DNA of 64,000 bases from Bacillus_CJ salitolerans (GTDB lineage: Bacteria > Bacillota > Bacilli > Bacillales > SA4), in assembly GCF_042680805.1 (NCBI RefSeq), contig NZ_JBHUEM010000003.1, forward strand, positions 558,001 through 622,000. The letters run 5' to 3'. The position numbers and the translations under genes are program-made. A model generated the notes under the pieces. The model was given only the letters and a program-made list of their open reading frames with translations. It ran no database searches and was not told where the DNA came from. This document shows, in pieces, positions 1-7,989 of this stretch (the first letter of the stretch is position 1; every line of letters begins with the position of its first letter).

Positions 1-9
1 TTTAAGGAT

Positions 10-303
10 ATGAATGATATGCAAAAACATAAACGCGCAGAAGCGATAGCTCTTTCATATGATAACAATAAGCAATCAGCTCCTAAAGTAATCGCAAAAG
101 GAAAAGGAATTATAGCCGAAAACATTATCGAGAAGGCGATCGAGCATGATGTACCTATACAAGAGGACCCGTCTCTAGTTGAAGTATTGAGCCAGCTTCA
201 AATTAATGAGACCATTCCAGAAGAATTGTATCAAGCTGTTGCAGAAGTGTTTGCTTTTATTTACCGCGTAGATAAACATCACCCAAGAAAGTCTACTATG
301 TAA
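10..303 (+). CDS. Stand-alone FlhB C-terminal-domain protein (YlqH-like)
   Basis: A 97-residue soluble protein that matches only the cytoplasmic C-terminal domain of the flagellar export protein FlhB (EscU/YscU/HrcU family). Its segments AIALSYD, VPIQEDPSL and IPEELYQAVAEVFAFIYR align with AVALKYD, IPTIENRPL and VPDEFFKAVAEILAYVYK of the full-length FlhB at 27004-28086. The self-cleaving NPTH motif is missing, because the protein begins just after that position, and there are no membrane helices. It precedes sucC, as ylqH does in B. subtilis. A role as an export-gate accessory or substrate-specificity protein is inference. The start may be the ATG at 10 or the one at 19; AAGGA at 4-8 gives 19 the better spacing. 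Confidence 0.85.
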   Translation: MNDMQKHKRAEAIALSYDNNKQSAPKVIAKGKGIIAENIIEKAIEHDVPIQEDPSLVEVLSQLQINETIPEELYQAVAEVFAFIYRVDKHHPRKSTM

Positions 304-320
304 AAATAGTAGACTTTTTT
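288..320 (+). terminator. Rho-independent terminator of the ylqH-like gene
   Basis: A perfect 12-bp stem, AAAGTCTACTAT (288-299) with ATAGTAGACTTT (306-317), a 6-nt loop and a T run to 320. The stop codon of the ylqH-like gene (301-303) lies inside the loop, so terminator and coding end overlap. Confidence 0.9.
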
Positions 321-373
321 GATAGATAATTCGAAAAATTTAAATTTTTCACCGTTCAACCATTAAATCTTCT

Positions 374-427
374 TGAATAGTAGACAATGATAGCGTCATT
401 TTATACAATGAAAACGCAGTCTATTAT
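374..427 (+). other. Imperfect dyad upstream of sucC
   Basis: AATAGTAGAC (about 374) and GTCTATTATT (about 418) form a 10-nt inverted repeat with one mismatch. It encloses smaller dyads (GCGT with ACGC, AATGA with TCATT). The outer arms share the GTAGAC/GTCTA sequence of the terminator at 288-320, so it may be a decayed copy or a structured site. No T tract follows. Confidence 0.4.
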
Positions 428-473
428 TTTATGTATAATAAGGTATTGTTCGTACGTATTTTGTTTCGGTTTT

Positions 474-500
474 TTGAAAAAAAGAGGGGCATGATATGAT
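474..500 (+). promoter_or_regulatory. Candidate SigA promoter for sucCD
   Basis: Extended -10 TGATATGAT (492-500; hexamer TATGAT 495-500) with a weak -35 TTGAAA at 474-479, spacing 15 nt. The short spacer is unusual, so the extended -10 would carry most of the recognition. It is the best candidate just upstream of the sucC ribosome binding site; an alternative TATAAT lies near 435. Confidence 0.35.
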
Positions 501-537
501 ATGAGAATAGCCTTACATAATGTTAGGAGGATGAATA

Positions 538-1698
538 ATGAATATCCATGAGTATCAAGGTAAAGAGATCCTCAGAAAATATGGGGTTTCGGTCCCAAAT
601 GGAAGAGTTGCATTCACAGTAGATGAAGCTGTTGAAGCGGCAAAGGAACTAGGAACACAAATTTGTGTTGTAAAAGCACAAATCCATGCTGGTGGACGTG
701 GAAAAGCTGGTGGTGTAAAAGTTGCAAAGAACTTAGATGAAGTTCGTACATACGCTAACGAAATTTTAGGCAAGACATTAGTTACTCACCAAACAGGTCC
801 AGAAGGAAAAGAAGTTAAGCGCTTACTGATTGAAGAAGGTTGCGATATTAAAAAAGAGTATTATATTGGTTTAGTTTTAGACCGTGCAACTTCACGTGTT
901 GTTTTAATGGCTTCTGAAGAAGGTGGAACAGAAATTGAAGAAGTAGCAGAACAAACACCTGAGAAGATTTTCAAGGAAGTAATTGATCCTGCAATTGGTC
1001 TTCAAGGATTCCAAGCAAGAAGAATTGCATTCAATATTAACATACCAAAAGAATTAGTTGGTAAAGCTGTTAAGTTTATGATGGGATTATACACAGCATT
1101 CGTTGAAAAGGATTGCTCTATTGCTGAAATAAACCCACTTGTAGTAACAGGTGACGGGGATGTTATCGCACTTGATGCAAAGCTGAATTTTGACTCTAAT
1201 GCTTTATATCGCCATAAAGACATCTTAGAATATCGTGATCTTGATGAAGAAGATCAAAAAGAAATTGAGGCTTCAAAATATGATCTGTCTTATATCTCAC
1301 TAGATGGTAACATCGGATGTATGGTTAACGGGGCTGGTCTTGCTATGGCTACAATGGATATCATTAAGCACTACGGCGGAGACCCTGCAAACTTCCTTGA
1401 CGTTGGTGGCGGAGCTACTGCTGAGAAGGTAACAGAAGCATTTAAAATCATTCTGTCAGATGAAAATGTAAAAGGGATTTTTGTTAACATCTTCGGTGGA
1501 ATCATGAAATGTGACGTTATTGCTACAGGTGTCGTTGAAGCTGCGAAGCAAGTAGGATTAAAAGTGCCTTTAGTTGTTCGTCTAGAAGGTACAAACGTAG
1601 ATTTAGGTAAGAAAATTCTATCTGAGTCTGGTTTAGATATTAATGCTGCAGATTCAATGGCAGACGGCGCACAAAAAATCGTATCACTAGTAGGATAA
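538..1698 (+). CDS. sucC: Succinyl-CoA synthetase beta subunit
   Basis: ADP-forming succinyl-CoA ligase, beta chain, of the TCA cycle. With SucD it converts succinyl-CoA, ADP and phosphate to succinate, CoA and ATP in the cytosol. The 386 residues have the normal family layout: an N-terminal ATP-grasp domain (MNIHEYQGKEILRKYGV start, HAGGRGKAGGVK near residue 50) and a C-terminal CoA-ligase domain with GCMVNGAGLAMATMDI, GGGATAEKV and NIFGGIMKCDVIA. The start follows TTAGGAGGATGAATA, a strong ribosome binding site. It is followed after 18 nt by sucD, so the two subunits are co-transcribed. Confidence 0.98.
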   Translation: MNIHEYQGKEILRKYGVSVPNGRVAFTVDEAVEAAKELGTQICVVKAQIHAGGRGKAGGVKVAKNLDEVRTYANEILGKTLVTHQTGPEGKEVKRLLIEEGCDIKKEYYIGLVLDRATSRVVLMASEEGGTEIEEVAEQTPEKIFKEVIDPAIGLQGFQARRIAFNINIPKELVGKAVKFMMGLYTAFVEKDCSIAEINPLVVTGDGDVIALDAKLNFDSNALYRHKDILEYRDLDEEDQKEIEASKYDLSYISLDGNIGCMVNGAGLAMATMDIIKHYGGDPANFLDVGGGATAEKVTEAFKIILSDENVKGIFVNIFGGIMKCDVIATGVVEAAKQVGLKVPLVVRLEGTNVDLGKKILSESGLDINAADSMADGAQKIVSLVG

Positions 1699-1716
1699 GA
1701 AAGGCAGGGGACAAAC

Positions 1717-2619
1717 ATGAGCGTATTTATTAATAAAGACACAAAGGTTATTGTACAAGGTATTACAGGTTCAACTGCGCTTTTCCATACAAAGCAAATG
1801 CTAGAGTACGGCACTAAAATTGTTGGTGGTGTAACTCCTGGTAAAGGTGGAACAGAGGTTGAGGGAGTTCCAGTATATAATACTGTTTCTGAAGCAGTAC
1901 AAGCAACTGGAGCAAATGCTTCTGTTATCTATGTACCTGCACCATTTGCAGCAGATGCTATTATTGAAGGTGTAGATGCAGAATTAGATTTAGTTATTTG
2001 TATTACAGAGCATATTCCTGTTCTTGATATGGTAAAGGTTAAGCGTTATATGGAAGGAAAGAAAACTCGTCTTGTAGGGCCAAACTGTCCAGGGGTTATC
2101 ACTCCTGAAGAGTGTAAGATTGGTATTATGCCAGGATACATTCATACAAAAGGTCATGTTGGAGTCGTTTCTCGTTCTGGTACACTAACATATGAAGCCG
2201 TTCATCAATTATCTCAAGCAGGTATCGGTCAATCAACTGCAGTAGGTATTGGTGGGGATCCAGTTAACGGAACAAACTTCATCGACGTATTAAAAGCTTT
2301 TAATGAAGATGAAGATACGTATGCAGTTATCATGATCGGTGAAATCGGTGGAACAGCTGAAGAAGAGGCTGCTCTATGGGTGAAGGAAAACATGACAAAA
2401 CCGGTAGTAGGATTTATCGGAGGAAGAACTGCACCACCGGGTAAACGTATGGGGCATGCTGGTGCGATTATTTCCGGAGGAAAAGGTACTGCTGACGAAA
2501 AAATTCGCGTAATGAATGAATGTGGAATTAAGGTTGCAGATACCCCTTCTGTAATGGGTGAAACATTAATTTCTGTTCTTCATGAGCGTGGAATTTACGA
2601 AAAGTGTAAAACTCACTAA
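1717..2619 (+). CDS. sucD: Succinyl-CoA synthetase alpha subunit
   Basis: Alpha chain of ADP-forming succinyl-CoA ligase, 300 residues, partner of SucC. An N-terminal CoA-binding Rossmann fold (IVQGITGSTALFHTKQML) is followed by the ligase domain. The phosphohistidine is His247 in MGHAGAIISGG, and VGPNCPGVI is the usual CoA-binding segment. The start has AAAGGCAGGGG upstream. A rho-independent terminator lies directly behind, which closes the sucCD unit. Nothing departs from the family. Confidence 0.98.
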   Translation: MSVFINKDTKVIVQGITGSTALFHTKQMLEYGTKIVGGVTPGKGGTEVEGVPVYNTVSEAVQATGANASVIYVPAPFAADAIIEGVDAELDLVICITEHIPVLDMVKVKRYMEGKKTRLVGPNCPGVITPEECKIGIMPGYIHTKGHVGVVSRSGTLTYEAVHQLSQAGIGQSTAVGIGGDPVNGTNFIDVLKAFNEDEDTYAVIMIGEIGGTAEEEAALWVKENMTKPVVGFIGGRTAPPGKRMGHAGAIISGGKGTADEKIRVMNECGIKVADTPSVMGETLISVLHERGIYEKCKTH

Positions 2620-2626
2620 ATATCAT

Positions 2627-2664
2627 AAGTAGCTCCTCTAAAAAGGGGCTACTTCCTTTATATA
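2627..2664 (+). terminator. Terminator after sucCD
   Basis: 11-bp stem AAGTAGCTCCT (2627-2637) with AGGGGCTACTT (2644-2654), one G-U pair, 6-nt loop, followed by a T-rich stretch. Confidence 0.85.
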
Positions 2665-2692
2665 TTTTAATACTATGAAAAAGGAGGATGTA

Positions 2693-3577
2693 ATGTATAC
2701 GATTCAAACGCGTTTAATTCATATCCATCAATGTCAGACCATAACTTGGTCCAATCTATATCGCATCTTAAAGGTTGATCCTACTTTAGAAAGCCTCTAT
2801 CATCTAACCCCAACTCAACTTCATAAGAAATTTAATCTCCCATTAGAAAAAATGAAAAGTTTATATAATAATTTGCAATCTTACCCAATAGACAGTATGC
2901 TAGAACAATATAAATGTCAAAATATTCAGTGCTTAACTCTGCTGGATTCTTTGTATCCATTTTCACTAAAACAAATTTATGACCCCCCTTGGGTGTTATA
3001 TGTTAAGGGAAATATTGAAATATTAAATAATAAAAGGATTCTTGCTATTGTTGGATCTAGAACCCCAACATCTTACGGGAAAAATGGAGCACGGGAATTA
3101 ACAAAAGCACTTGCTCATTACAATTGGGTTACGGTGAGTGGGTTAGCAATAGGTGTTGACACGATAGTTCATCGAACCACCTTAAATAATAATGGAAAGA
3201 CAATTGCAGTGTTGGGTTCAGGATTGTTACATATTTATCCTACTGGCAATCGAATGCTAGCAGAAGAAATTGCACAGAATCATTTATTAATTTCAGAATA
3301 TCCTTTAAACGCGCTTCCTCAAAAATGGCATTTCCCTGCTAGAAATAGGATAATTAGCGGACTAGCATTAGGGACGTTGGTTATTGAAGCCGCAGAGAAA
3401 AGTGGCTCTCTCATAACGGCAGATTTAGCTCTTGCTCAAAACCGTGATGTCTTTGCTCTTCCAGGACCGATTACTTCTAGGTTTTCCATAGGGACAAATC
3501 AATTAATTCAACGGGGGGCAAAATTAGTACAATCAGTAGAGGATATTTTTGTGGAATTTGAACATTTATCGTTATAA
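2693..3577 (+). CDS. dprA: DNA processing protein DprA (Smf)
   Basis: Recombination mediator that binds incoming single-stranded DNA during natural transformation and loads RecA. The protein has 294 residues from this start. After an N-terminal helical region comes the Rossmann-like DprA domain: AIVGSRTPTSYG (about residue 110), VSGLAIGVDTIVHRTTL, AVLGSGLLHIYPTGN, SEYPLNALPQKWHFPARNRI and SGSLITADLALAQNRDVFALPGP. An earlier in-frame ATG at 2675 is rejected because the ribosome binding site AGGAGG at 2682-2687 lies inside it and is spaced 5 nt from the ATG at 2693. There is no C-terminal winged helix, as usual for the short Bacillus form. It lies between sucD and topA, as in B. subtilis. Confidence 0.95.
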   Translation: MYTIQTRLIHIHQCQTITWSNLYRILKVDPTLESLYHLTPTQLHKKFNLPLEKMKSLYNNLQSYPIDSMLEQYKCQNIQCLTLLDSLYPFSLKQIYDPPWVLYVKGNIEILNNKRILAIVGSRTPTSYGKNGARELTKALAHYNWVTVSGLAIGVDTIVHRTTLNNNGKTIAVLGSGLLHIYPTGNRMLAEEIAQNHLLISEYPLNALPQKWHFPARNRIISGLALGTLVIEAAEKSGSLITADLALAQNRDVFALPGPITSRFSIGTNQLIQRGAKLVQSVEDIFVEFEHLSL

Positions 3578-3612
3578 ATAATCTTTATTTTTAACTTTTT
3601 GGTTAATTACGT

Positions 3613-3641
3613 TTGACAAATAGTATATGAAAATTTAATAT
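3613..3641 (+). promoter_or_regulatory. SigA promoter of topA
   Basis: Perfect -35 TTGACA (3613-3618), 17-nt spacer and -10 TAATAT (3636-3641), about 60 nt upstream of the topA start, in the 127-nt gap after dprA. Confidence 0.75.
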
Positions 3642-3704
3642 AGGTGAAGATTTCATATACATAAATATATTCGTAATATTACCTCTTAAGGAGGAGCATA
3701 TAGA

Positions 3705-5780
3705 ATGGCAGAATACTTAGTTATAGTAGAATCGCCTGCAAAGGCAAAAACGATAGAACGTTATTTAGGAAAAAAATACAAAGTAAAAGCATCTATGGGA
3801 CATGTTAGAGATCTCCCTAAAAGTCAGATGGGTGTAGAGGTGAAAGATCATTACTCGCCTAAGTATATTACCATTCGTGGTAAAGGACCTGTTTTAAAGG
3901 AACTAAAAACAGCTGCAAAAAAAGCAAAGAAAATTTATTTAGCAGCTGACCCTGATCGTGAAGGGGAAGCAATTGCATGGCACTTAGCTCACAGTTTAGA
4001 TGTAGATATTCATTCAGATTGTCGTGTCGTATTTAATGAGATTACGAAAGATGCGATTAAAGAGTCTTTTAAACATCCACGTCCTATCAACATGGACCTT
4101 GTTGATGCACAGCAAGCAAGGCGTGTCCTAGATAGACTAGTCGGCTATAACATTAGTCCATTATTATGGAAGAAAGTTAAAAAAGGACTGAGTGCGGGAA
4201 GAGTTCAGTCAGTCGCTGTCCGTTTAATAATTGAACGTGAAAAAGAAATCAAAAAGTTTATTCCAGAAGAGTATTGGACGATTAAAGGAGAATTTTTAAA
4301 GAGTAAGGAAATTATAGAAGCACAGTTTTATGGTGTGGAAGGAAAGAAACAAGAATTAAAGACAGAGTCTGAAGTAAAAGAAGTACTGTCTAAAGTAAAA
4401 GGAAAAAACTTTTCGATAAAAAGTGTGACGAAGAAAGAGAGAAAAAGAAATCCAGCGGCACCATTTATCACATCATCGCTCCAACAGGAGGCTGCTCGTA
4501 AGCTGAATTTCCGTGCTAAGAAAACGATGATGCTCGCCCAACAACTTTATGAAGGAATTGATTTAGGAAAAGAAGGCACCGTTGGTTTAATCACTTACAT
4601 GAGAACAGATTCAACAAGGATATCAGATACGGCGAAGGAAGAAGTATCTCAATACATTCTTTCAAATTTTGGTGAAGAGTATATTACGACTAAGGTAAAA
4701 TCAGAAAAGAAAAAACAAAATGCCCAGGATGCTCATGAAGCAATACGTCCAACATCCACGCTTAGAACACCTAGTGAATTAAAGCAATATCTTTCTAGAG
4801 ATCAACTTCGTCTATATAAGCTTATTTGGGAACGTTTTCTTGCTAGTCAAATGTCACCAGCTATCATGGATACAATGACCGTTGATCTAGAAAATAATGG
4901 TGTTATATTTAGAGCTACAGGTTCCAAAATCAAATTCCCTGGCTTTATGAAAGTATATGTAGAAGGAAATGACGATCAAGATGAAGAAAAAGATCGAATT
5001 CTACCTCCATTAGAAGAGGGAGAAGAATTAGTCATAAAAGATTTTGAGGAGAATCAACATTTTACCCAACCTCCTCCAAGGTATTCAGAGGCAAGACTTG
5101 TAAAGACCTTAGAAGAGCTTGGCATTGGTAGACCTTCTACCTATGCCCCTACTCTAGACACAATTCAAAAACGTGGGTATGTGGCACTAGACAATAAAAG
5201 ATTTGTTCCTACAGAACTTGGAGAAATTGTAGTAAGCTTAGTTTCTGAGTTCTTCCCAGAAGTAATAGATGTTGATTTTACTGTAAATATGGAAACTAGC
5301 TTAGACAAGATTGAAGAAGGAGATATTGATTGGGTAAAAGTAATTGACTCGTTTTATAGAGACTTTGAAAAAAGACTAGAAATAGCAGAAAAAGAGATGG
5401 AATCAGTTGAAATCAAAGATGAGCCTGCAGGTGAAGATTGTGAAAAGTGCGGGCATGAGATGGTTTATAAAATGGGGCGTTATGGAAAGTTCATGGCATG
5501 TTCTAACTTTCCAGAATGTAGACATACGAAAGCTATTGTCAAAGACATTGGTGTAGATTGTCCGAATTGTGATAATGGGAAAATAATTGAGAGAAAAAGT
5601 AAAAAACGACGTATCTTTTATGGATGCGATCAATATCCAAAATGCGAATTTATCTCATGGGATAAACCTATTGCACGGAAATGTCCAAAGTGCGAAAGTT
5701 TGTTGGTAGAAAAGAAGCTTAAAAAGGGTATTCAAGTTCAGTGTATAACTTGTGATTATAAAGAAGACCAACAAAAATAA
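3705..5780 (+). CDS. topA: DNA topoisomerase I (type IA)
   Basis: Relaxes negative supercoils by transient single-strand cleavage. The 691 residues start with the Toprim domain (LVIVESPAKAKTIERYLG; acidic AADPDREGEAIAWHL near residue 80). The central cleavage domain has the catalytic Tyr298 in GLITYMRTDSTR. The gate domain has ARLVKTLEELGIGRPSTYA. Three C-terminal topoisomerase zinc fingers of four cysteines each follow (from about residues 578, 619 and 661). The start follows AAGGAGGAGCATATAGA. The gene has its own promoter upstream and terminator downstream. Confidence 0.98.
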   Translation: MAEYLVIVESPAKAKTIERYLGKKYKVKASMGHVRDLPKSQMGVEVKDHYSPKYITIRGKGPVLKELKTAAKKAKKIYLAADPDREGEAIAWHLAHSLDVDIHSDCRVVFNEITKDAIKESFKHPRPINMDLVDAQQARRVLDRLVGYNISPLLWKKVKKGLSAGRVQSVAVRLIIEREKEIKKFIPEEYWTIKGEFLKSKEIIEAQFYGVEGKKQELKTESEVKEVLSKVKGKNFSIKSVTKKERKRNPAAPFITSSLQQEAARKLNFRAKKTMMLAQQLYEGIDLGKEGTVGLITYMRTDSTRISDTAKEEVSQYILSNFGEEYITTKVKSEKKKQNAQDAHEAIRPTSTLRTPSELKQYLSRDQLRLYKLIWERFLASQMSPAIMDTMTVDLENNGVIFRATGSKIKFPGFMKVYVEGNDDQDEEKDRILPPLEEGEELVIKDFEENQHFTQPPPRYSEARLVKTLEELGIGRPSTYAPTLDTIQKRGYVALDNKRFVPTELGEIVVSLVSEFFPEVIDVDFTVNMETSLDKIEEGDIDWVKVIDSFYRDFEKRLEIAEKEMESVEIKDEPAGEDCEKCGHEMVYKMGRYGKFMACSNFPECRHTKAIVKDIGVDCPNCDNGKIIERKSKKRRIFYGCDQYPKCEFISWDKPIARKCPKCESLLVEKKLKKGIQVQCITCDYKEDQQK

Positions 5781-5781
5781 T

Positions 5782-5818
5782 GATGTGAGCATAAAAGTGC
5801 TCACATCTTTCCATTTTT
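5782..5818 (+). terminator. Terminator after topA
   Basis: Perfect 9-bp stem GATGTGAGC (5782-5790) with GCTCACATC (5799-5807), an 8-nt loop, then a T-rich tail. Confidence 0.85.
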
Positions 5819-5859
5819 TATACGAATTTTTAGAATATTGATTAAATGGAGGGTTTGCA

Positions 5860-7161
5860 GTGACAGATGTAATTAATGTAATCGGTGCTGGTTTAGCGGG
5901 AAGTGAAGCAGCCTGGCAAATAGCAAATAGAGGATTAAAGGTTCATTTGTACGAAATGCGTCCAATCAAACAAACGCCAGCTCATCATACTGACAAATTC
6001 GCTGAATTAGTATGTAGTAATTCATTAAGAGCCAACTCACTAACAAATGCTGTTGGTGTGTTAAAAGAAGAAATGAGGAAACTGAATTCAATTATTATTC
6101 AATCAGCTGATGCTTGTTCTGTACCAGCAGGAGGGGCACTTGCAGTAGATAGACACGAATTTGCTGCACATGTTACAAAACATGTGCGGAATCACCCTAA
6201 TGTTACGGTTATTAATGAAGAGATTATGGATATACCAACTGGTCCCACGATCATCGCGACAGGTCCTCTAACATCGAAAGCTTTATCAGATAAGCTTCAA
6301 AGTTTAACAGGTGAGGAATATCTATACTTTTATGACGCAGCTGCTCCAATTCTAGAAAAAGATAGCATCAATATGGACAAGGTTTATTTAAAGTCAAGGT
6401 ATGATAAAGGGGAAGCGGCCTACTTGAATTGCCCTATGACAGAAGAGGAGTTTGACCGTTTCTATGAAGCAGTAATGGCTGCAGAGGCCGTACCTTTAAA
6501 AGAGTTTGAAAAAGAGATATTTTTTGAGGGGTGCATGCCCTTTGAGGTGATGGCAGGACGTGGGAAGAAGACACTATTATTCGGACCTATGAAACCAGTA
6601 GGTTTAGAGGACCCAAAAACTGGAAAGATACCTTATGCAGTTGTCCAACTTAGACAGGACGATGCAGCAGGTACCTTATATAATATTGTAGGATTTCAAA
6701 CTCATCTGAAATGGGGAGCTCAAAAAGAGATTATTCAATTAATTCCAGGATTAGAGAACGCAGAAATTGTTCGTTATGGTGTTATGCATCGAAACACATT
6801 TATAAACTCACCGAAGCTCTTAAAACCAACCTATCAATATCGTGATCGAGACGACCTCTTCTTCTCAGGGCAAATGACAGGCGTAGAGGGGTATGTTGAA
6901 TCTGCGGCTTCAGGATTAGTGGCAGGTTTGAACGCAGCGAAGTTAGTGTTAGGGGAAGATCTGGTTGTGTTTCCTCATGAAACAGCGATTGGAAGCATGG
7001 CTAGGTATATCACAACAGCCAGCCCAACTAATTTTCAACCGATGAATGCAAACTTTGGTTTATTCAAAGAGTTAGATAAGAAAATCAAAAATAAACAAGC
7101 AAGGAATGAAGCTCTTGCAGATAGAGCGCTAGAAACAATTCAGAATTTTATAAAAAAATAA
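5860..7161 (+). CDS. trmFO: Methylenetetrahydrofolate-tRNA-(uracil-5-)-methyltransferase TrmFO
   Basis: Folate- and FAD-dependent enzyme that makes 5-methyluridine at tRNA position 54. The protein has 433 residues, about the family norm. FAD-binding VIGAGLAGSEAAWQIA is at the N terminus, the conserved CSNSLRANSL follows near residue 50, and the C-terminal FSGQMTGVEGYVESAASG completes the flavin site. The start is GTG at 5860, preceded by ATGGAGGGTTTGCA. In B. subtilis the next gene is codV (xerC); here a 273-nt gap precedes hslV instead. Confidence 0.97.
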   Translation: MTDVINVIGAGLAGSEAAWQIANRGLKVHLYEMRPIKQTPAHHTDKFAELVCSNSLRANSLTNAVGVLKEEMRKLNSIIIQSADACSVPAGGALAVDRHEFAAHVTKHVRNHPNVTVINEEIMDIPTGPTIIATGPLTSKALSDKLQSLTGEEYLYFYDAAAPILEKDSINMDKVYLKSRYDKGEAAYLNCPMTEEEFDRFYEAVMAAEAVPLKEFEKEIFFEGCMPFEVMAGRGKKTLLFGPMKPVGLEDPKTGKIPYAVVQLRQDDAAGTLYNIVGFQTHLKWGAQKEIIQLIPGLENAEIVRYGVMHRNTFINSPKLLKPTYQYRDRDDLFFSGQMTGVEGYVESAASGLVAGLNAAKLVLGEDLVVFPHETAIGSMARYITTASPTNFQPMNANFGLFKELDKKIKNKQARNEALADRALETIQNFIKK

Positions 7162-7174
7162 CATATTTTCATTG

Positions 7175-7212
7175 CAAGGGCGGATAAATTGTGTTACGAT
7201 TTATTCGCCTTG
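7175..7212 (+). other. Long hairpin after trmFO
   Basis: 14-bp stem between 7175-7189 and 7199-7212 (CAAGG...GATAAAT with ATTTAT...CCTTG), with one G-U pair and one bulged G. No T run follows, so it is a weak terminator candidate at best; it could be an mRNA 3' end or processing structure. The rest of the 7162-7434 gap is AT-rich. It holds a small TGACA/TGTCA dyad (about 7314-7331) and TATACT at 7313-7318 without a convincing -35. I see no gene in it. Confidence 0.55.
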
Positions 7213-7434
7213 TGAGGTGAATGAAGACGGGTATATGTCACTCTACATAAAGTTTAACAGAATATTAACAATTTTAACGAAACTACTCTAATGATTTAAT
7301 CGTATACTATATATGACACAAAAAAATGTCATAATATGCTACAAGGATGGTTATTCGTACATAAACAGGCAATTATTATTAAATACAAAAACGATTGTGT
7401 GAAATTTTGAAACCATTCCGAGAGGAGACAAAAG

Positions 7435-7977
7435 ATGTCAACATTTCATGCTACAACGATTTTTGCTATTCACCACAATGGTCAATTTGCCATGAGTGGA
7501 GACGGTCAAGTTACGTTTGGAAACGCTGTCGTGATGAAACATACTGCCAAGAAGGTTCGTAAGCTTTTTCAAGGGCGTGTCCTCGCTGGGTTTGCTGGCT
7601 CTGTAGCAGATGCATTTACACTGTTCGAAAAATTCGAGGGGAAATTAGAAGAATACAATGGTAACCTTCAACGAGCGGCGGTTGAATTAGCTAAGGAATG
7701 GAGAAGTGATAAGGTCTTAAGAAGACTAGAAGCGATGCTGATCGTAATGGACAAAAACCATTTATTATTGGTATCAGGTACTGGAGAGGTAATTGAGCCT
7801 GATGATGGAATACTCGCAATAGGATCAGGTGGTAATTATGCTCTGTCAGCAGGCCGTGCATTAAAAAAACACGCAGGTAATCACCTTTCCGCAAAAGAGA
7901 TAGCTAAGGCCGCGCTTGAAACGGCAAGTGAAATTTGTGTTTACACAAATGATCAAATCATTGTGGAAGAACTTTAA
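7435..7977 (+). CDS. hslV: HslV/ClpQ peptidase subunit (N-terminal serine type)
   Basis: Proteolytic core of the HslVU (ClpQY, CodWX) ATP-dependent protease, a proteasome-like Ntn hydrolase of 180 residues. Most HslV proteins mature to an N-terminal Thr. Here, as in B. subtilis ClpQ, the reading frame begins MSTFHATTIFAI, so Met removal would leave Ser ahead of the usual TT pair. The B. subtilis enzyme has been reported as an N-terminal serine protease with this extension. SGDGQVTFG, AGFAGSVADAFTLFE and AIGSGGNYALSAGRAL are family signatures. The start follows GAGAGGAGACAAAAG. hslU follows after 12 nt. Confidence 0.96.
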   Translation: MSTFHATTIFAIHHNGQFAMSGDGQVTFGNAVVMKHTAKKVRKLFQGRVLAGFAGSVADAFTLFEKFEGKLEEYNGNLQRAAVELAKEWRSDKVLRRLEAMLIVMDKNHLLLVSGTGEVIEPDDGILAIGSGGNYALSAGRALKKHAGNHLSAKEIAKAALETASEICVYTNDQIIVEEL

Positions 7978-7989
7978 AAGGGAGGCCTC

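Noticed and set aside
1371..1814. 147-codon minus-strand open frame across sucC-sucD
   Set aside because: Antisense to two well-conserved genes, no homology and no ribosome binding site; a codon-bias shadow.
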